64,000 nucleotides of DNA from Pseudacidobacterium ailaaui. GTDB lineage: Bacteria; Acidobacteriota; Terriglobia; Terriglobales; Acidobacteriaceae. Made by a program: the position numbers and the translations under genes. Location of the stretch: NCBI RefSeq assembly GCF_000688455.1, contig NZ_JIAL01000001.1, positions 3,622,524 through 3,686,523 on the forward strand, in the 5' to 3' direction. The notes beneath the pieces were generated by a model that worked only from the letters and a program-made list of their open reading frames with translations, was not told where the DNA came from and did not search any database. Shown piece after piece: positions 9,671-17,443 of this stretch. Each line of letters opens with the position of its first letter. Position 1 is the first letter of the stretch.

Positions 9671-9919
9671 CTACTCTTCCGTATCCACGGTGAATCCAAA
9701 CTTCTCCAGGATTCGGTAAGCGTCTTGAGATGTTATTGCAATCTTTGGTAGACCAGTTACAGTAGCAATTAACTGCCGGATTGGGTATCGCTTGCCGTTC
9801 ACAACCGTTGAGTACTTCTGGATGCGCTCCGGCTCCATCGCCTTAGCTGCCTTCACAAAGTCTTCCCGTTCCTTCTCGAAGGGTTTACCTCGCAGCGTAA
9901 ATCGGATTTTAGTGGGCAT
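9671..9919 (-). CDS. 82-aa hypothetical protein, partner of the GIY-YIG gene
   Basis: The start is fixed at the ATG at 9919 by AGGAGG five bases upstream; a further upstream start would ignore it. The protein is basic at its N terminus (MPTKIRFTLRGKPFEKERE) and ends with NGKRYPIRQL...A-YRILEKFGFTV. From memory this resembles small modules attached to restriction-type proteins, where a nucleobase- or DNA-binding role is suspected, but I do not recognise it firmly. It is the first gene of a two-gene minus-strand operon with the GIY-YIG protein inside the candidate tRNA-Arg island. Confidence 0.7.
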   Translation of the reverse strand: MPTKIRFTLRGKPFEKEREDFVKAAKAMEPERIQKYSTVVNGKRYPIRQLIATVTGLPKIAITSQDAYRILEKFGFTVDTEE

Positions 9920-10092
9920 TTTGACCTCCTGTTTTATCATAATACATCACATCATCATTTACCACAACATATTTCTATGTCCAGCTGCTTGACCAAGAAG
10001 CCCCTTTCAGAATCAGATTGCGAGAGGGACCCTATTTCGGGATTTGTAAAACCAGTAGGGCTACCATAGCGGTTAGCCATCCGGAGACGAAA

Positions 10093-11037
10093 GTGAAGGG
10101 ACTGAAACTTGCAAATAAGCTCCTCGGATGCCTCTTTTTCATCGGGGCACTGTTCGGCTTTTGCTTGCTGCCGATTCAGGGTCAAGAGTCCGGGACAGCC
10201 TCAGCTCCGAAGAAGAACGATCTCATAGATGCGATTTACGTGGGCTACCTTCCCATGCGAAACGTTATGGCGAAGGATATGTGGGAGAACCTGAAAGAGG
10301 GTGTTCGACAACTTGAGGATCAGGACCCGAATAACCAGAAAGTCCAGATGTTGGCTCTGCTCATTGAAGGCGAAATTGCAAGAACTAACAAAGAATTCGA
10401 TCTTGCCCATAACGAATTTCTGCAGGCAACCAATCTGACTCCAAACGATTCCCTGCCATTCTTGGGGCTTGCGGAAACGGCACTAGATCAGGGGCAGACT
10501 CACCAGGCAGCCATAATGCTTTTCGTAGCTGAAAGCCAGGTCTCCAAGTCCGTACCAACCGAATTTCAGCACTTTTGCTATACCCGCATTGGAGAGCTGT
10601 ATGAAAGAGCCGGAAAGTATTCGGACGCAGTCAAAGCCTATGAATTGGCCGTGGCAAAGAAGCCAAATTGGGGGCAGGGCCAGAGGACGTTGGCCCAAAT
10701 CTATCTCACTTTGAATGAACCGGACAAGGCCCTCGATCACGCTCAGAAGGCTGTGGCCCTGGAGCCGAAGGAACCATTAGGTTATTTCATCTTGGGGGGG
10801 GCGCAAAGCCGCTTGGATCGGAAAAATCTGGCTCTGGACGCCTTGCGTAAGGCAGTGGAACTCGATCCCGGAAATCCTTTGTTCCATTATAGGCTGGGCC
10901 TTGAGTACGAAATCCAGGGCAACAAGATCCTTGCGTTGCGTTCATACCTGACTGCGAAAAATCTGATGGGGTACGGAAGCTACCCTACAGACTTGGTTCA
11001 AGACTTGGACGAAGGAATAGCACGCCTGCAGAAGTGA
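10093..11037 (+). CDS. exported TPR-repeat protein
   Basis: This 314-aa protein starts at a GTG with GGAG six bases upstream; upstream frame extension lacks this and would bury the signal peptide (LGCLFFIGALFGFCLLPIQGQ). The mature part holds tandem TPR units, for example YTRIGELYERAGKYSDAVKAYELAVAKKP and DALRKAVELDPGNPLFHYRLGLEYE. No enzymatic motif is visible. It lies inside the candidate tRNA-linked island, transcribed away from the GIY-YIG pair. The function is unknown; a scaffolding role in the periplasm is inferred from the fold alone. Confidence 0.85.
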   Translation: MKGLKLANKLLGCLFFIGALFGFCLLPIQGQESGTASAPKKNDLIDAIYVGYLPMRNVMAKDMWENLKEGVRQLEDQDPNNQKVQMLALLIEGEIARTNKEFDLAHNEFLQATNLTPNDSLPFLGLAETALDQGQTHQAAIMLFVAESQVSKSVPTEFQHFCYTRIGELYERAGKYSDAVKAYELAVAKKPNWGQGQRTLAQIYLTLNEPDKALDHAQKAVALEPKEPLGYFILGGAQSRLDRKNLALDALRKAVELDPGNPLFHYRLGLEYEIQGNKILALRSYLTAKNLMGYGSYPTDLVQDLDEGIARLQK

Positions 11038-11379
11038 TGCTTAAGCTAACTTAGTGCGCTTCAAAGTCATCCATTTAAGCTCGGAACTGTAGACTTAACT
11101 CTCCTCATGCTTAATGGTCGGCCGGTTCACAAGATTGGCCGTAAATATCCAGACAGATTTTGCCGGGGAAATCCCTCTGTATTAGTGAGGGAGCACTTTC
11201 TGTGTGCCCCGGTTTAGCGCGAAGGCAGTCAGTGATCGAGGTACGAAAGAAACGGACTGAAGTGCACTTCAGTACCGGGCTTCAGACGCGACCTTAGACG
11301 TCTCTTGAAAAAGCCGAACTCTCCATCCCGTATATAGGAAGCCGCTTGATCTGGTCTCTGCCCAAGCAAGAATGCGAAA
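11038..11379. other. non-coding stretch with a perfect palindrome
   Basis: I see no convincing gene in these 342 bp. The notable element is ACTGAAGTGCACTTCAGT (11256-11273), a perfect 18-bp palindrome. The stretch ends at the 3' end of the tRNA-Arg gene. Confidence 0.6.
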
Positions 11380-11456
11380 TGGCGCGCCCAGAAGGATTCG
11401 AACCTCCGACCTACTGATTCGTAGTCAGTCGCTCTATCCAACTGAGCTATGGGCGC
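11380..11456 (-). tRNA. tRNA-Arg (anticodon ACG)
   Basis: Read on the minus strand, the acceptor GCGCCCA pairs with TGGGCGC. The D-arm is GCTC/GAGC, the anticodon stem ACTGA/TCAGT encloses loop CTACGAA (anticodon ACG), and the T-arm GGAGG/CCTTC encloses TTCGAAT. The discriminator G is followed by an encoded CCA (11382-11380). The ACG anticodon would be deaminated to ICG to read CGN arginine codons. Its 3' 15 bp are duplicated at 9159-9173. Confidence 0.97.
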
Positions 11457-11585
11457 GCATTGGGTAGAAATGAACTTCTTTCAAGATATCAAGTTCGCTG
11501 GAAAGTCGCAACTAAGGGCCTGTGGACTTTCCTCAGACGGCACCATAGCCAATACAGACAGGCCCGTGATAAAACTTTTCCATCC

Positions 11586-12932
11586 ATGAACAAGCGCGAT
11601 TTCCTGAGGACATCAGGCATACTCATCAGTGGAGCTACTTTGAGCCGCTATCTCTCATCGGAACAGGTTTCTGGCGCACGCACCAACTGGGCCGGCAATT
11701 ATTCATACAGCACAAAGAACCTGTACGAACCCACATCCGTAGAAGAAGTCGGGCAGATAGTCCAGCGCTGCGAAAAAATCCGGGTCCTGGGATCGAGACA
11801 TTCTTTTAACGCCATTGCAGACAGCACAGAAAACCAAATTTCCCTTTCGCACCTGGAATCCATGAAGGTGGACAAGGCCGCGCGCACAGTAACGGTAGAG
11901 GGAGGCGTACGCTATGGAAAGCTTGCTCCCTTTCTAGATGCCCAGGGATTCGCCGTCCATAACCTGGCTTCGCTGCCGCATATCACCGTTCCTGGAGCAT
12001 GTGCCACGGCAACACATGGCTCAGGCATCCACAATGGCAATCTCGCTACGGCTGTTTCCGGCATGGAGATCATCACGGCCCATGGAAAGCTTGTCTCGCT
12101 TTCCCGCGCCAAGGATAGCGACATGTTTGAGGGGGCCGTTGTTTCACTTGGCGGTCTCGGTGTTGTTTCCAGAATGACCCTAGATCTGGTGCCTCAATTT
12201 CAGATGCGGCAAGTGGTGTATGAGGGCCTCTCCTTCAATCAGCTCAAAGAAAATCTCGACGCCATCTTCGCAAGCGGCTACAGCGTTAGCCTCTTCACCG
12301 ACTGGCAGGGCCACCGTGCGACCCAGGTATGGATCAAGCAGCGGATGGAGCCAGACACATCATCCACCCTTCCGCTGGAGTTCTATGGCGCGAAGCTGGC
12401 CACGCACAAACTGCATCCCATTGCTGGACACGACGCCACACCCTGCACAGAGCAAATGGGCATTCCCGGTCCTTGGTATGAAAGACTGCCCCACTTTCGC
12501 ATGAACTTTACTCCGAGCAGCGGGGCCGAGCTGCAGTCAGAGTATTTTGTACCTCGCGAACACGGTTATGAGGCCATACTGGCAGTGGAAAAGCTCCGCG
12601 ACCAGATTACTCCCCATCTCTTTGTAACGGAACTGCGCACGGTAGCGGCAGATCATTTGTGGATGAGTATGGCCTACCGGCGGGATTCACTGGCCATTCA
12701 CTTTACCTGGAAGCCGGAATGGCCAGCCGTCAAACGGATTCTTGCCTTGATTGAGCAAGAGTTGAAGCCGTTTGATCCGCGCCCGCACTGGGGAAAGCTC
12801 TTCACCATGAATCCAGCAGAATTGCAGGCAAAATACGAGAAGCTGTCCGAGTTCAAGTCGCTGCTAAAACAATACGACCCAGATGGAAAGTTTCAGAACG
12901 CTTTTCTGCGCACCAATCTCTACAGCAGCTGA
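11586..12932 (+). CDS. VAO-family FAD-linked oxidase (alditol / aldonolactone oxidase-like)
   Basis: This 448-aa protein has an N-terminal FAD-binding PCMH domain (IRVLGSRHSFNAIADS, about 65-80; VPGACATATHGSG, about 138-150) and a C-terminal ALO-type domain ending with the family signature RPHWGK near residue 400. That motif is typical of alditol oxidase, xylitol oxidase and aldonolactone oxidases, which oxidise sugar alcohols or lactones with O2. A short leader (MNKRDFLRTSGILISGATLS) suggests Tat-type export. The ATG at 11586 is preferred because upstream sequence in frame would run to the tRNA gene. It is monocistronic and ends at a terminator hairpin. Confidence 0.9.
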   Translation: MNKRDFLRTSGILISGATLSRYLSSEQVSGARTNWAGNYSYSTKNLYEPTSVEEVGQIVQRCEKIRVLGSRHSFNAIADSTENQISLSHLESMKVDKAARTVTVEGGVRYGKLAPFLDAQGFAVHNLASLPHITVPGACATATHGSGIHNGNLATAVSGMEIITAHGKLVSLSRAKDSDMFEGAVVSLGGLGVVSRMTLDLVPQFQMRQVVYEGLSFNQLKENLDAIFASGYSVSLFTDWQGHRATQVWIKQRMEPDTSSTLPLEFYGAKLATHKLHPIAGHDATPCTEQMGIPGPWYERLPHFRMNFTPSSGAELQSEYFVPREHGYEAILAVEKLRDQITPHLFVTELRTVAADHLWMSMAYRRDSLAIHFTWKPEWPAVKRILALIEQELKPFDPRPHWGKLFTMNPAELQAKYEKLSEFKSLLKQYDPDGKFQNAFLRTNLYSS

Positions 12933-12940
12933 TTCGGGGC

Positions 12941-12970
12941 TTCCCCACACTGAAAGATGTGGGGAATTTC
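12941..12970 (+). terminator. terminator hairpin between convergent genes
   Basis: TTCCCCACA (12941-12949) and TGTGGGGAA (12958-12966) form a perfect 9-bp stem with an 8-nt loop, followed by TTTC. It sits between the stops at 12932 (plus) and 12971 (minus), so it probably serves both genes, though only the plus side has a short U run. Confidence 0.75.
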
Positions 12971-14431
12971 CTAGCGCGGAGCGGGCGTGACAGAGTCGGC
13001 CAGGGCGTAGGCCAGTACCGCCATGACGGCGGCGTTTTCATTGAGCTCCGTAGGGACAACTTTGTCAAAGGTATCTGCCGAAGTGTGGTGGTAATTGAAA
13101 TAAAAGCGGCTGTCCTGGTTCGGAGCAAACTGCGGAACTCCTTTCAAAAATGAGACGTCCTCTCCTGCATCCTCGCTCATTTTTACCGTCGTTGCTCCGA
13201 CAGGAACCAACGCATGCGCAACCGGACCAAGCCACTCTTCCAACTGTGGATTGCCTGCTGCGATGATGCCGATGGGATGCCCTGCACCCAGGTCCGATTC
13301 GATTGCGCCCACATGATTTTTGAATTCACTGGCGTGTTCCTCAGCGTAGGTCTCAGCACCGGAACCTCCCTGCTCTTCGTCCATCCATGCAACAAAGCGC
13401 ACGGTACGGCGAGGATGGATGCCGAGCTTTTGCAGCAGATGAATGGTCTGCATAGAGACGACGATGCCTGCCCCATCGTCAATGGCCCCGGTTGCCAGGT
13501 CCCAGGAGTCCAGGTGCCCGGACACAATGACCACCTGCTCCGGGTGCTCACTTCCCTTCCAGTCAGCAATCACGTTGTAGCTTTGCACGCGGGGCAGCGT
13601 CTGCGGGGTCAATGTGAGGTGCATTCGCACGGCCCCTTGGCTGGTGAGGTCTTTCAACAAATCGGCATCCTCGGCTGTCACCGCCGCTGCGGGAATTTTG
13701 GGCAACCCTTCGGCATACATGGTGGCCCCTGTATGGGGCAGCCGGTAATCGGCGTTTCCTACAGACCGTACCAGAACAGCAACGGCTCCAAGCGAGGCTG
13801 CAACCGCAGGACCCGCTCCGCGATAAACTACGGCCTGCCCGTAGGCGGACAATCCATCGCCCTGGGCAGCCAGGCGCTTGTCAAATTTTTCGTTAAGCAG
13901 AAGGATTTTGCCTCTGACCGCGCCTGCAGGCAGCTTTTTGAGGTCCTCAAAAGAGTCCGCAACAACCACCTCGGCCGTTAATCCATCCGCTGGGGTGGCA
14001 ACACTGCCGCCCAAAGCAGTCAGCACAATCTTCTGGACAGTGCCCTCTGCCATTCCTGGCCAGGAGACCAGCTCGGCCGTTTCAGCGCCGCGCACCCAGT
14101 GGGGCACCAAGGTCTTTTCCAAATGGACCTCGGCGCCAAGAGCCCGCATCTGATCGGCCACATATTCCACGGCCTTTTGTGCCTGCGGGGAGCCGCTCAG
14201 CCTTGGACCGATGTTGTCCGTCAGGTGCCTCAGTTGATTCAGTGCATAGGGGTCCTGCATGGCAGCATCTCTAAGTTTTTCCATCGTAGCGACCTGCTCA
14301 GCGGTCCAGGCTCCCGTAGACGTGTTCATCAGGCGCTGCAATCTTTCCTGAATAGAGGGGCCCTGCGCCAAGCAAGAAAGCGTGGTACACGACAGGACCG
14401 AAAAGAACCAAAGCATCTGTTTTCTAGGCAT
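12971..14431 (-). CDS. M28-family zinc aminopeptidase, exported
   Basis: This 486-aa protein starts at MPRKQMLWFFSVLSCTTLSCLAQ, a signal peptide. A protease-associated (PA) insert spans about residues 125-260, followed by the M28 metallopeptidase domain. Likely co-catalytic zinc ligands are the His and Asp of SGHLDSWD, Asp of AIDDGAG, the Glu pair of WMDEEQGG, Asp of ESDLGAG and His of YHHTSADT. The family removes N-terminal residues from peptides in the periplasm or outside the cell. It is convergent with the FAD oxidase and divergent from a small membrane-protein gene. Confidence 0.93.
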   Translation of the reverse strand: MPRKQMLWFFSVLSCTTLSCLAQGPSIQERLQRLMNTSTGAWTAEQVATMEKLRDAAMQDPYALNQLRHLTDNIGPRLSGSPQAQKAVEYVADQMRALGAEVHLEKTLVPHWVRGAETAELVSWPGMAEGTVQKIVLTALGGSVATPADGLTAEVVVADSFEDLKKLPAGAVRGKILLLNEKFDKRLAAQGDGLSAYGQAVVYRGAGPAVAASLGAVAVLVRSVGNADYRLPHTGATMYAEGLPKIPAAAVTAEDADLLKDLTSQGAVRMHLTLTPQTLPRVQSYNVIADWKGSEHPEQVVIVSGHLDSWDLATGAIDDGAGIVVSMQTIHLLQKLGIHPRRTVRFVAWMDEEQGGSGAETYAEEHASEFKNHVGAIESDLGAGHPIGIIAAGNPQLEEWLGPVAHALVPVGATTVKMSEDAGEDVSFLKGVPQFAPNQDSRFYFNYHHTSADTFDKVVPTELNENAAVMAVLAYALADSVTPAPR

Positions 14432-14587
14432 AGGCGCATCGTACCACGGTCCATCTTGCATTCTCATCCCACTGCAGGGCCAGGACCGACATGAATCGGC
14501 AACAGTTTGCATCTTCTGATACCTCAAGGAAAAGTTCAGCCGGGGTCCCACTCGTCCTGCACAACTACAAACGGTATGCTCTGAATC

Positions 14588-14962
14588 ATGAGTCCGGCCA
14601 CAACGACCAGTAAACGAAAAAAAAAGAAAACTTCAGCAACATGGAGTGTTTGGTGGCCCTTGCTGCTTGGAGTCCTGATTACTCCGTTCGCCGTGCGCGC
14701 TGCTGGCGTATTGGCGCTCGCCGGCCCGGCTGCGCTGCGTACGCTGTATCCTTACGTGCAGCTCGTACAAAGCCCTGTTCTAGGATTTTCCGGTGAGCTT
14801 GCCAGTGTGCTCTCCCAGGCGATGATGTATCTGCAGTTCCCGCTCTACGGTCTCTTGTTCTCGCTGCTGCTGCGAAGAAAAGGCTTCGGGACGGCGCTGC
14901 TGACCACGGCCATCATTCATTTTGGCGCAGTAGCCATTGCGGTCAGCCTGGCGCATCTCTGA
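14588..14962 (+). CDS. small predicted membrane protein
   Basis: This 124-aa protein has a lysine-rich cytoplasmic start (SKRKKKKTS) and about three hydrophobic segments: LLLGVLITPFAVRAAGVLALAG, the region around MMYLQFPLYGLLFSLLL, and LLTTAIIHFGAVAIAVSLAHL. The positive N terminus suggests an N-in orientation. I recognise no family. It ends nine bases from the convergent gene at 14972. Confidence 0.75.
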   Translation: MSPATTTSKRKKKKTSATWSVWWPLLLGVLITPFAVRAAGVLALAGPAALRTLYPYVQLVQSPVLGFSGELASVLSQAMMYLQFPLYGLLFSLLLRRKGFGTALLTTAIIHFGAVAIAVSLAHL

Positions 14963-14971
14963 TGGGTCACC

Positions 14972-15271
14972 TCACTGCTGAAGCCATCCTTCATAGGGAT
15001 AAAGCAGCAGGAAGAGGATCATGGCCAGCGCCATGAGATCCATGTAGACAAGAAGAAGTACGCGGCCATGATAGAGACTCCAGCGAAGACGCAGGCAGCG
15101 GAGCGTATCAAATGTGCCATAGAGGGCCATCGCTGCCGGAAGCAGCAGAAACATCGAAGGGCGAGGGTTAGGAAATCCTGAGATCAGAAATGACAAAACC
15201 AGGCCTCCCAGGACTAGAATGGTTCCGCGCAAGGATGAACGCGCCCGAAGATTGAAGATTGCCGGAGGCAT
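14972..15271 (-). CDS. small predicted membrane protein
   Basis: This protein of about 99 aa has three hydrophobic stretches ([48 protein letters not shown]). Starting at MPPAIFNL keeps it clear of the divergent CoA-transferase gene; a longer start would overlap that gene's coding region. Only 16 bp separate the two starts, so one of them may be misplaced. I do not recognise the family. Confidence 0.6.
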   Translation of the reverse strand: MPPAIFNLRARSSLRGTILVLGGLVLSFLISGFPNPRPSMFLLLPAAMALYGTFDTLRCLRLRWSLYHGRVLLLVYMDLMALAMILFLLLYPYEGWLQQ

Positions 15272-15287
15272 TCTGAAAGCAACCGTT

Positions 15288-15992
15288 ATGATTACTCTAC
15301 CGAATTCTGGAGGCCCTTTGGACATCAGAGCACGCGAGCTAGAAAAACGTGAGCGTATCGTCAAAAGGGTCGCGCTCGAACTCCGTGATGGCTATTACGT
15401 CAATCTGGGCATTGGTATGCCGACTCTGGTAGCAAACCACGTTCCTGCTGGCATTGAGGTGGTCCTGCAATCAGAGAACGGAATGCTGGGTGTCGGCCCG
15501 TATCCGCTGGAAGGACAGGAGGATCCGGACCTCATCAATGCGGGCAAAGAAACGGTCACCGAGCTGCCGGGGACCTCTTATTTCTCAAGCGCCGATTCGT
15601 TCGCCATGATTCGCGGCGGACACATTGATCTGAGCATTTTGGGCGCAATGGAAGTCGACGAAGAAGGCAATCTTGCAAACTGGATGATTCCCGGCAAAAT
15701 GGTGAAAGGCATGGGCGGAGCCATGGACCTGGTGGCAAGCGCACGGCGCGTGATTGTCGCAATGGAACATACAACCCGCGATGGACGTCCGAAAATTCTC
15801 AGGCGGTGCACCCTCCCCATGACTGGCCTGAAGGTTGTGCATACGATTGCGACGGAAATGGCCTGGATCCAGGTCACGAAAGACGGACTCTTGCTGGAAG
15901 AAATTGCCCCCGGACTGACAGTTGCTGACGTACAGGCTGCTACAGGACCGGTCCTGAAAATCAGTCCGGACCTGAAGGAAATGCCTGTTTAG
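15288..15992 (+). CDS. scoB: 3-oxoacid CoA-transferase, beta subunit
   Basis: This 234-aa protein shows the family pattern [19 protein letters not shown] near its start and [12 protein letters not shown], whose glutamate is the residue that forms the thioester in subunit B. Later landmarks are [22 protein letters not shown] and the [12 protein letters not shown] loop. The holoenzyme moves CoA from succinyl-CoA to acetoacetate and needs an alpha subunit, which is not next to it here. The ATG at 15288 is chosen because residues before it do not match the family. The next gene in the same direction, crcB, has its own riboswitch. Confidence 0.9.
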   Translation: MITLPNSGGPLDIRARELEKRERIVKRVALELRDGYYVNLGIGMPTLVANHVPAGIEVVLQSENGMLGVGPYPLEGQEDPDLINAGKETVTELPGTSYFSSADSFAMIRGGHIDLSILGAMEVDEEGNLANWMIPGKMVKGMGGAMDLVASARRVIVAMEHTTRDGRPKILRRCTLPMTGLKVVHTIATEMAWIQVTKDGLLLEEIAPGLTVADVQAATGPVLKISPDLKEMPV

Positions 15993-16113
15993 CGCACAGG
16001 CAAGCAGGCTTTCCTACGAACAAGCGGAAGATGGTCACTCCTTGAAATTTTCATGTGCCCGTAGACCCTTGCTCTTGCCACATGGGCTAAAATGATGAAT
16101 GTTAATCCAGCGT

Positions 16114-16180
16114 GGTGAAGGAGTTCACCCTTAACCGCTGTCCTACCTGACTTCAGGCCGGACAGATGATGACTCCTGAC
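16114..16180 (+). ncRNA. fluoride riboswitch (crcB motif)
   Basis: GGTGAA/TTCACC (16114-16119 with 16124-16129) forms the first stem, closed by GGAG. It is followed by the conserved TTAACCGCTG (16131-16140) and then GATGATGACTCCT (16165-16177), whose CTCC can pair with the GGAG loop as the aptamer pseudoknot. It lies upstream of the fluoride channel gene crcB, the usual place for this riboswitch. Another hairpin, GACAGG/CCTGTC (16178-16193, loop AGAC), overlaps its 3' edge and may be the switch element. No U run follows it, so the mode of control is unclear. Confidence 0.85.
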
Positions 16181-16287
16181 AGGAGACCCTGTCGTGGAGT
16201 TGTTCTCGCCCGGCAAGGCCTCCCTGAAAATATTTAGGATTTGCCCTCTGGATGGTTTCCGTCCGGGCAAACAAACACTACAGGAAG

Positions 16288-16671
16288 ATGCCATTGCAAA
16301 AATATCTCTTGATCGCACTCGGTGGCGCACTCGGATCGCTGGCCCGCTATTGGGTCGGAGTGAGCGTCACAGACAGGATGGGGTCCAGGTTCCCTTATGG
16401 CACATTTGTCATCAACATCACTGCCTGTTTCATCATTGGCTTTTCTCTTACCTTTCTGGGCAGGCGCGTGGACATGGCCCCGGCGTGGAGGTTTCTGGTG
16501 CCCATCGGATTTGTTGGCGCTTACAGTACCTTCTCAACGTTTGAGTGGGAGACATTTGTCAATTTGCAGGCGGGAGCATTTTGGATTGCCGCTCTTTACG
16601 TGGGGCTGAGCTGCCTGCTGGGTCTGGCCGGCGTATGGTTCGGAGTGCTGGCCGCAAAAGCGATCTCTTGA
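16288..16671 (+). CDS. crcB: fluoride ion channel CrcB/FluC
   Basis: This 127-aa protein has four membrane segments and the family marks GGALGSLARYW near the N terminus, PYGTFVINITACFIIGF (the asparagine lines the fluoride pore) and GAYSTFSTFEWE (phenylalanines of the pore box). FluC dimers let F- leave the cytoplasm. The start at MPLQKYLL matches family length; an ATG 36 bp upstream would add an unmatched extension. The gene follows a fluoride riboswitch and precedes a DUF190 gene by 14 bp, together forming a fluoride-response operon. Confidence 0.93.
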   Translation: MPLQKYLLIALGGALGSLARYWVGVSVTDRMGSRFPYGTFVINITACFIIGFSLTFLGRRVDMAPAWRFLVPIGFVGAYSTFSTFEWETFVNLQAGAFWIAALYVGLSCLLGLAGVWFGVLAAKAIS

Positions 16672-16685
16672 TCATGGAGGAAACA

Positions 16686-17393
16686 ATGCTGTCCGCAGGA
16701 AAAGCAATCAAGGTTTCGATTTATTTGAGTGAAGGGTCTACCCATCACGGAAGCTCCGCATACTCCAGCATTCTGGACTATCTGTTTTTTCATGGAATTT
16801 CAGGGGCCACGGTGCTCAAGGGTGTTGCTGGATTCGGAGCTGACCATCATCTGCATTCGGCCGGTACGGTTGAGATATCCGATAAACTTCCGGTCAAGAT
16901 TGAATTCATCGAAACAGAGGAAAATGTCCACCAACTTCTTCCGCGACTGCAGGAAATGGCAGGGAGCGGAATAATCGAGTTACAAGAAACCACGGTGATC
17001 AAGCCAGCCGGACCTTCCAGACAGCAGAAATCTCCAAAACCAGAACATGTAAAGATTGAGGGCAAAGCGAAGCTCATGCAGATCTTTATTGGAGAGAGCG
17101 ACCGTTGGCAGGGCAAACCGCTGCATGAAGCTCTGGTGCAGGCCATGCGCGCTTATGATCTGGCCGGAGCTTCTGTCTACCGGGGCATTCTTGGATATGG
17201 CGCTCACCGGCGCGTCCACAAAGAAAAGCCCTTTCACCTTTCGCACGATGCCTCCATTCTGATTACAGCTGTGGACAGTGAAGAAAAGCTGAGGTCTTTT
17301 CTACCGGTCGTAGACCAGATGGTACAGGAAGGCCTGGTTACATTGTCGGATGCAGACATCATCAAATACGCACATCGGACGGAAGAGTCTTGA
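16686..17393 (+). CDS. tandem DUF190 domain protein
   Basis: This 235-aa protein is built of two DUF190 copies. The first (about residues 7-100) carries VSIYLSEGSTHHGSSAYSSI and GVAGFGADHHLHS; the second (about 125-230) carries the parallel IFIGESDRWQGKPLHEALV and GILGYGAHRRVHKE. DUF190 proteins have a PII-like ferredoxin fold and often sit beside crcB; their biochemical role is unsettled. The ATG at 16686 has GGAGG five bases upstream and is preferred over the ATG at 16674. The internal duplication suggests one chain forms what is usually a dimer. Confidence 0.9.
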   Translation: MLSAGKAIKVSIYLSEGSTHHGSSAYSSILDYLFFHGISGATVLKGVAGFGADHHLHSAGTVEISDKLPVKIEFIETEENVHQLLPRLQEMAGSGIIELQETTVIKPAGPSRQQKSPKPEHVKIEGKAKLMQIFIGESDRWQGKPLHEALVQAMRAYDLAGASVYRGILGYGAHRRVHKEKPFHLSHDASILITAVDSEEKLRSFLPVVDQMVQEGLVTLSDADIIKYAHRTEES

Positions 17394-17443
17394 TTATGGA
17401 GCATAGAAACAGCAAAGAAGCGGAACTCAGACCAGCGTTGCTG

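Larger units (their letters stand above)
9159..11393. mobile_element. small candidate island at the 3' end of tRNA-Arg
   Basis: The 2.2-kb segment is bounded by the 15-bp direct repeats at 9159-9173 and 11379-11393. It contains a GIY-YIG protein, an 82-aa partner, an exported TPR protein and a 340-bp non-coding stretch with a perfect 18-bp palindrome. No integrase is present, so it would be a deletion remnant, a passenger mobilised in trans, or a chance duplication. The genes outside (LacI regulator, FAD oxidase) look like ordinary chromosome. Confidence 0.35.

Noticed and set aside
11229..11441. A 70-codon minus-strand frame running out of the tRNA gene
   Set aside because: It begins inside tRNA-Arg and has no ribosome site.
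13214..13981. A 255-codon plus-strand frame opposite the M28 peptidase
   Set aside because: The minus strand carries all the M28 zinc ligands in one frame.
15989..16330. A minus-strand frame across the fluoride riboswitch and crcB start
   Set aside because: The region is explained by the riboswitch and crcB, and the peptide resembles nothing.
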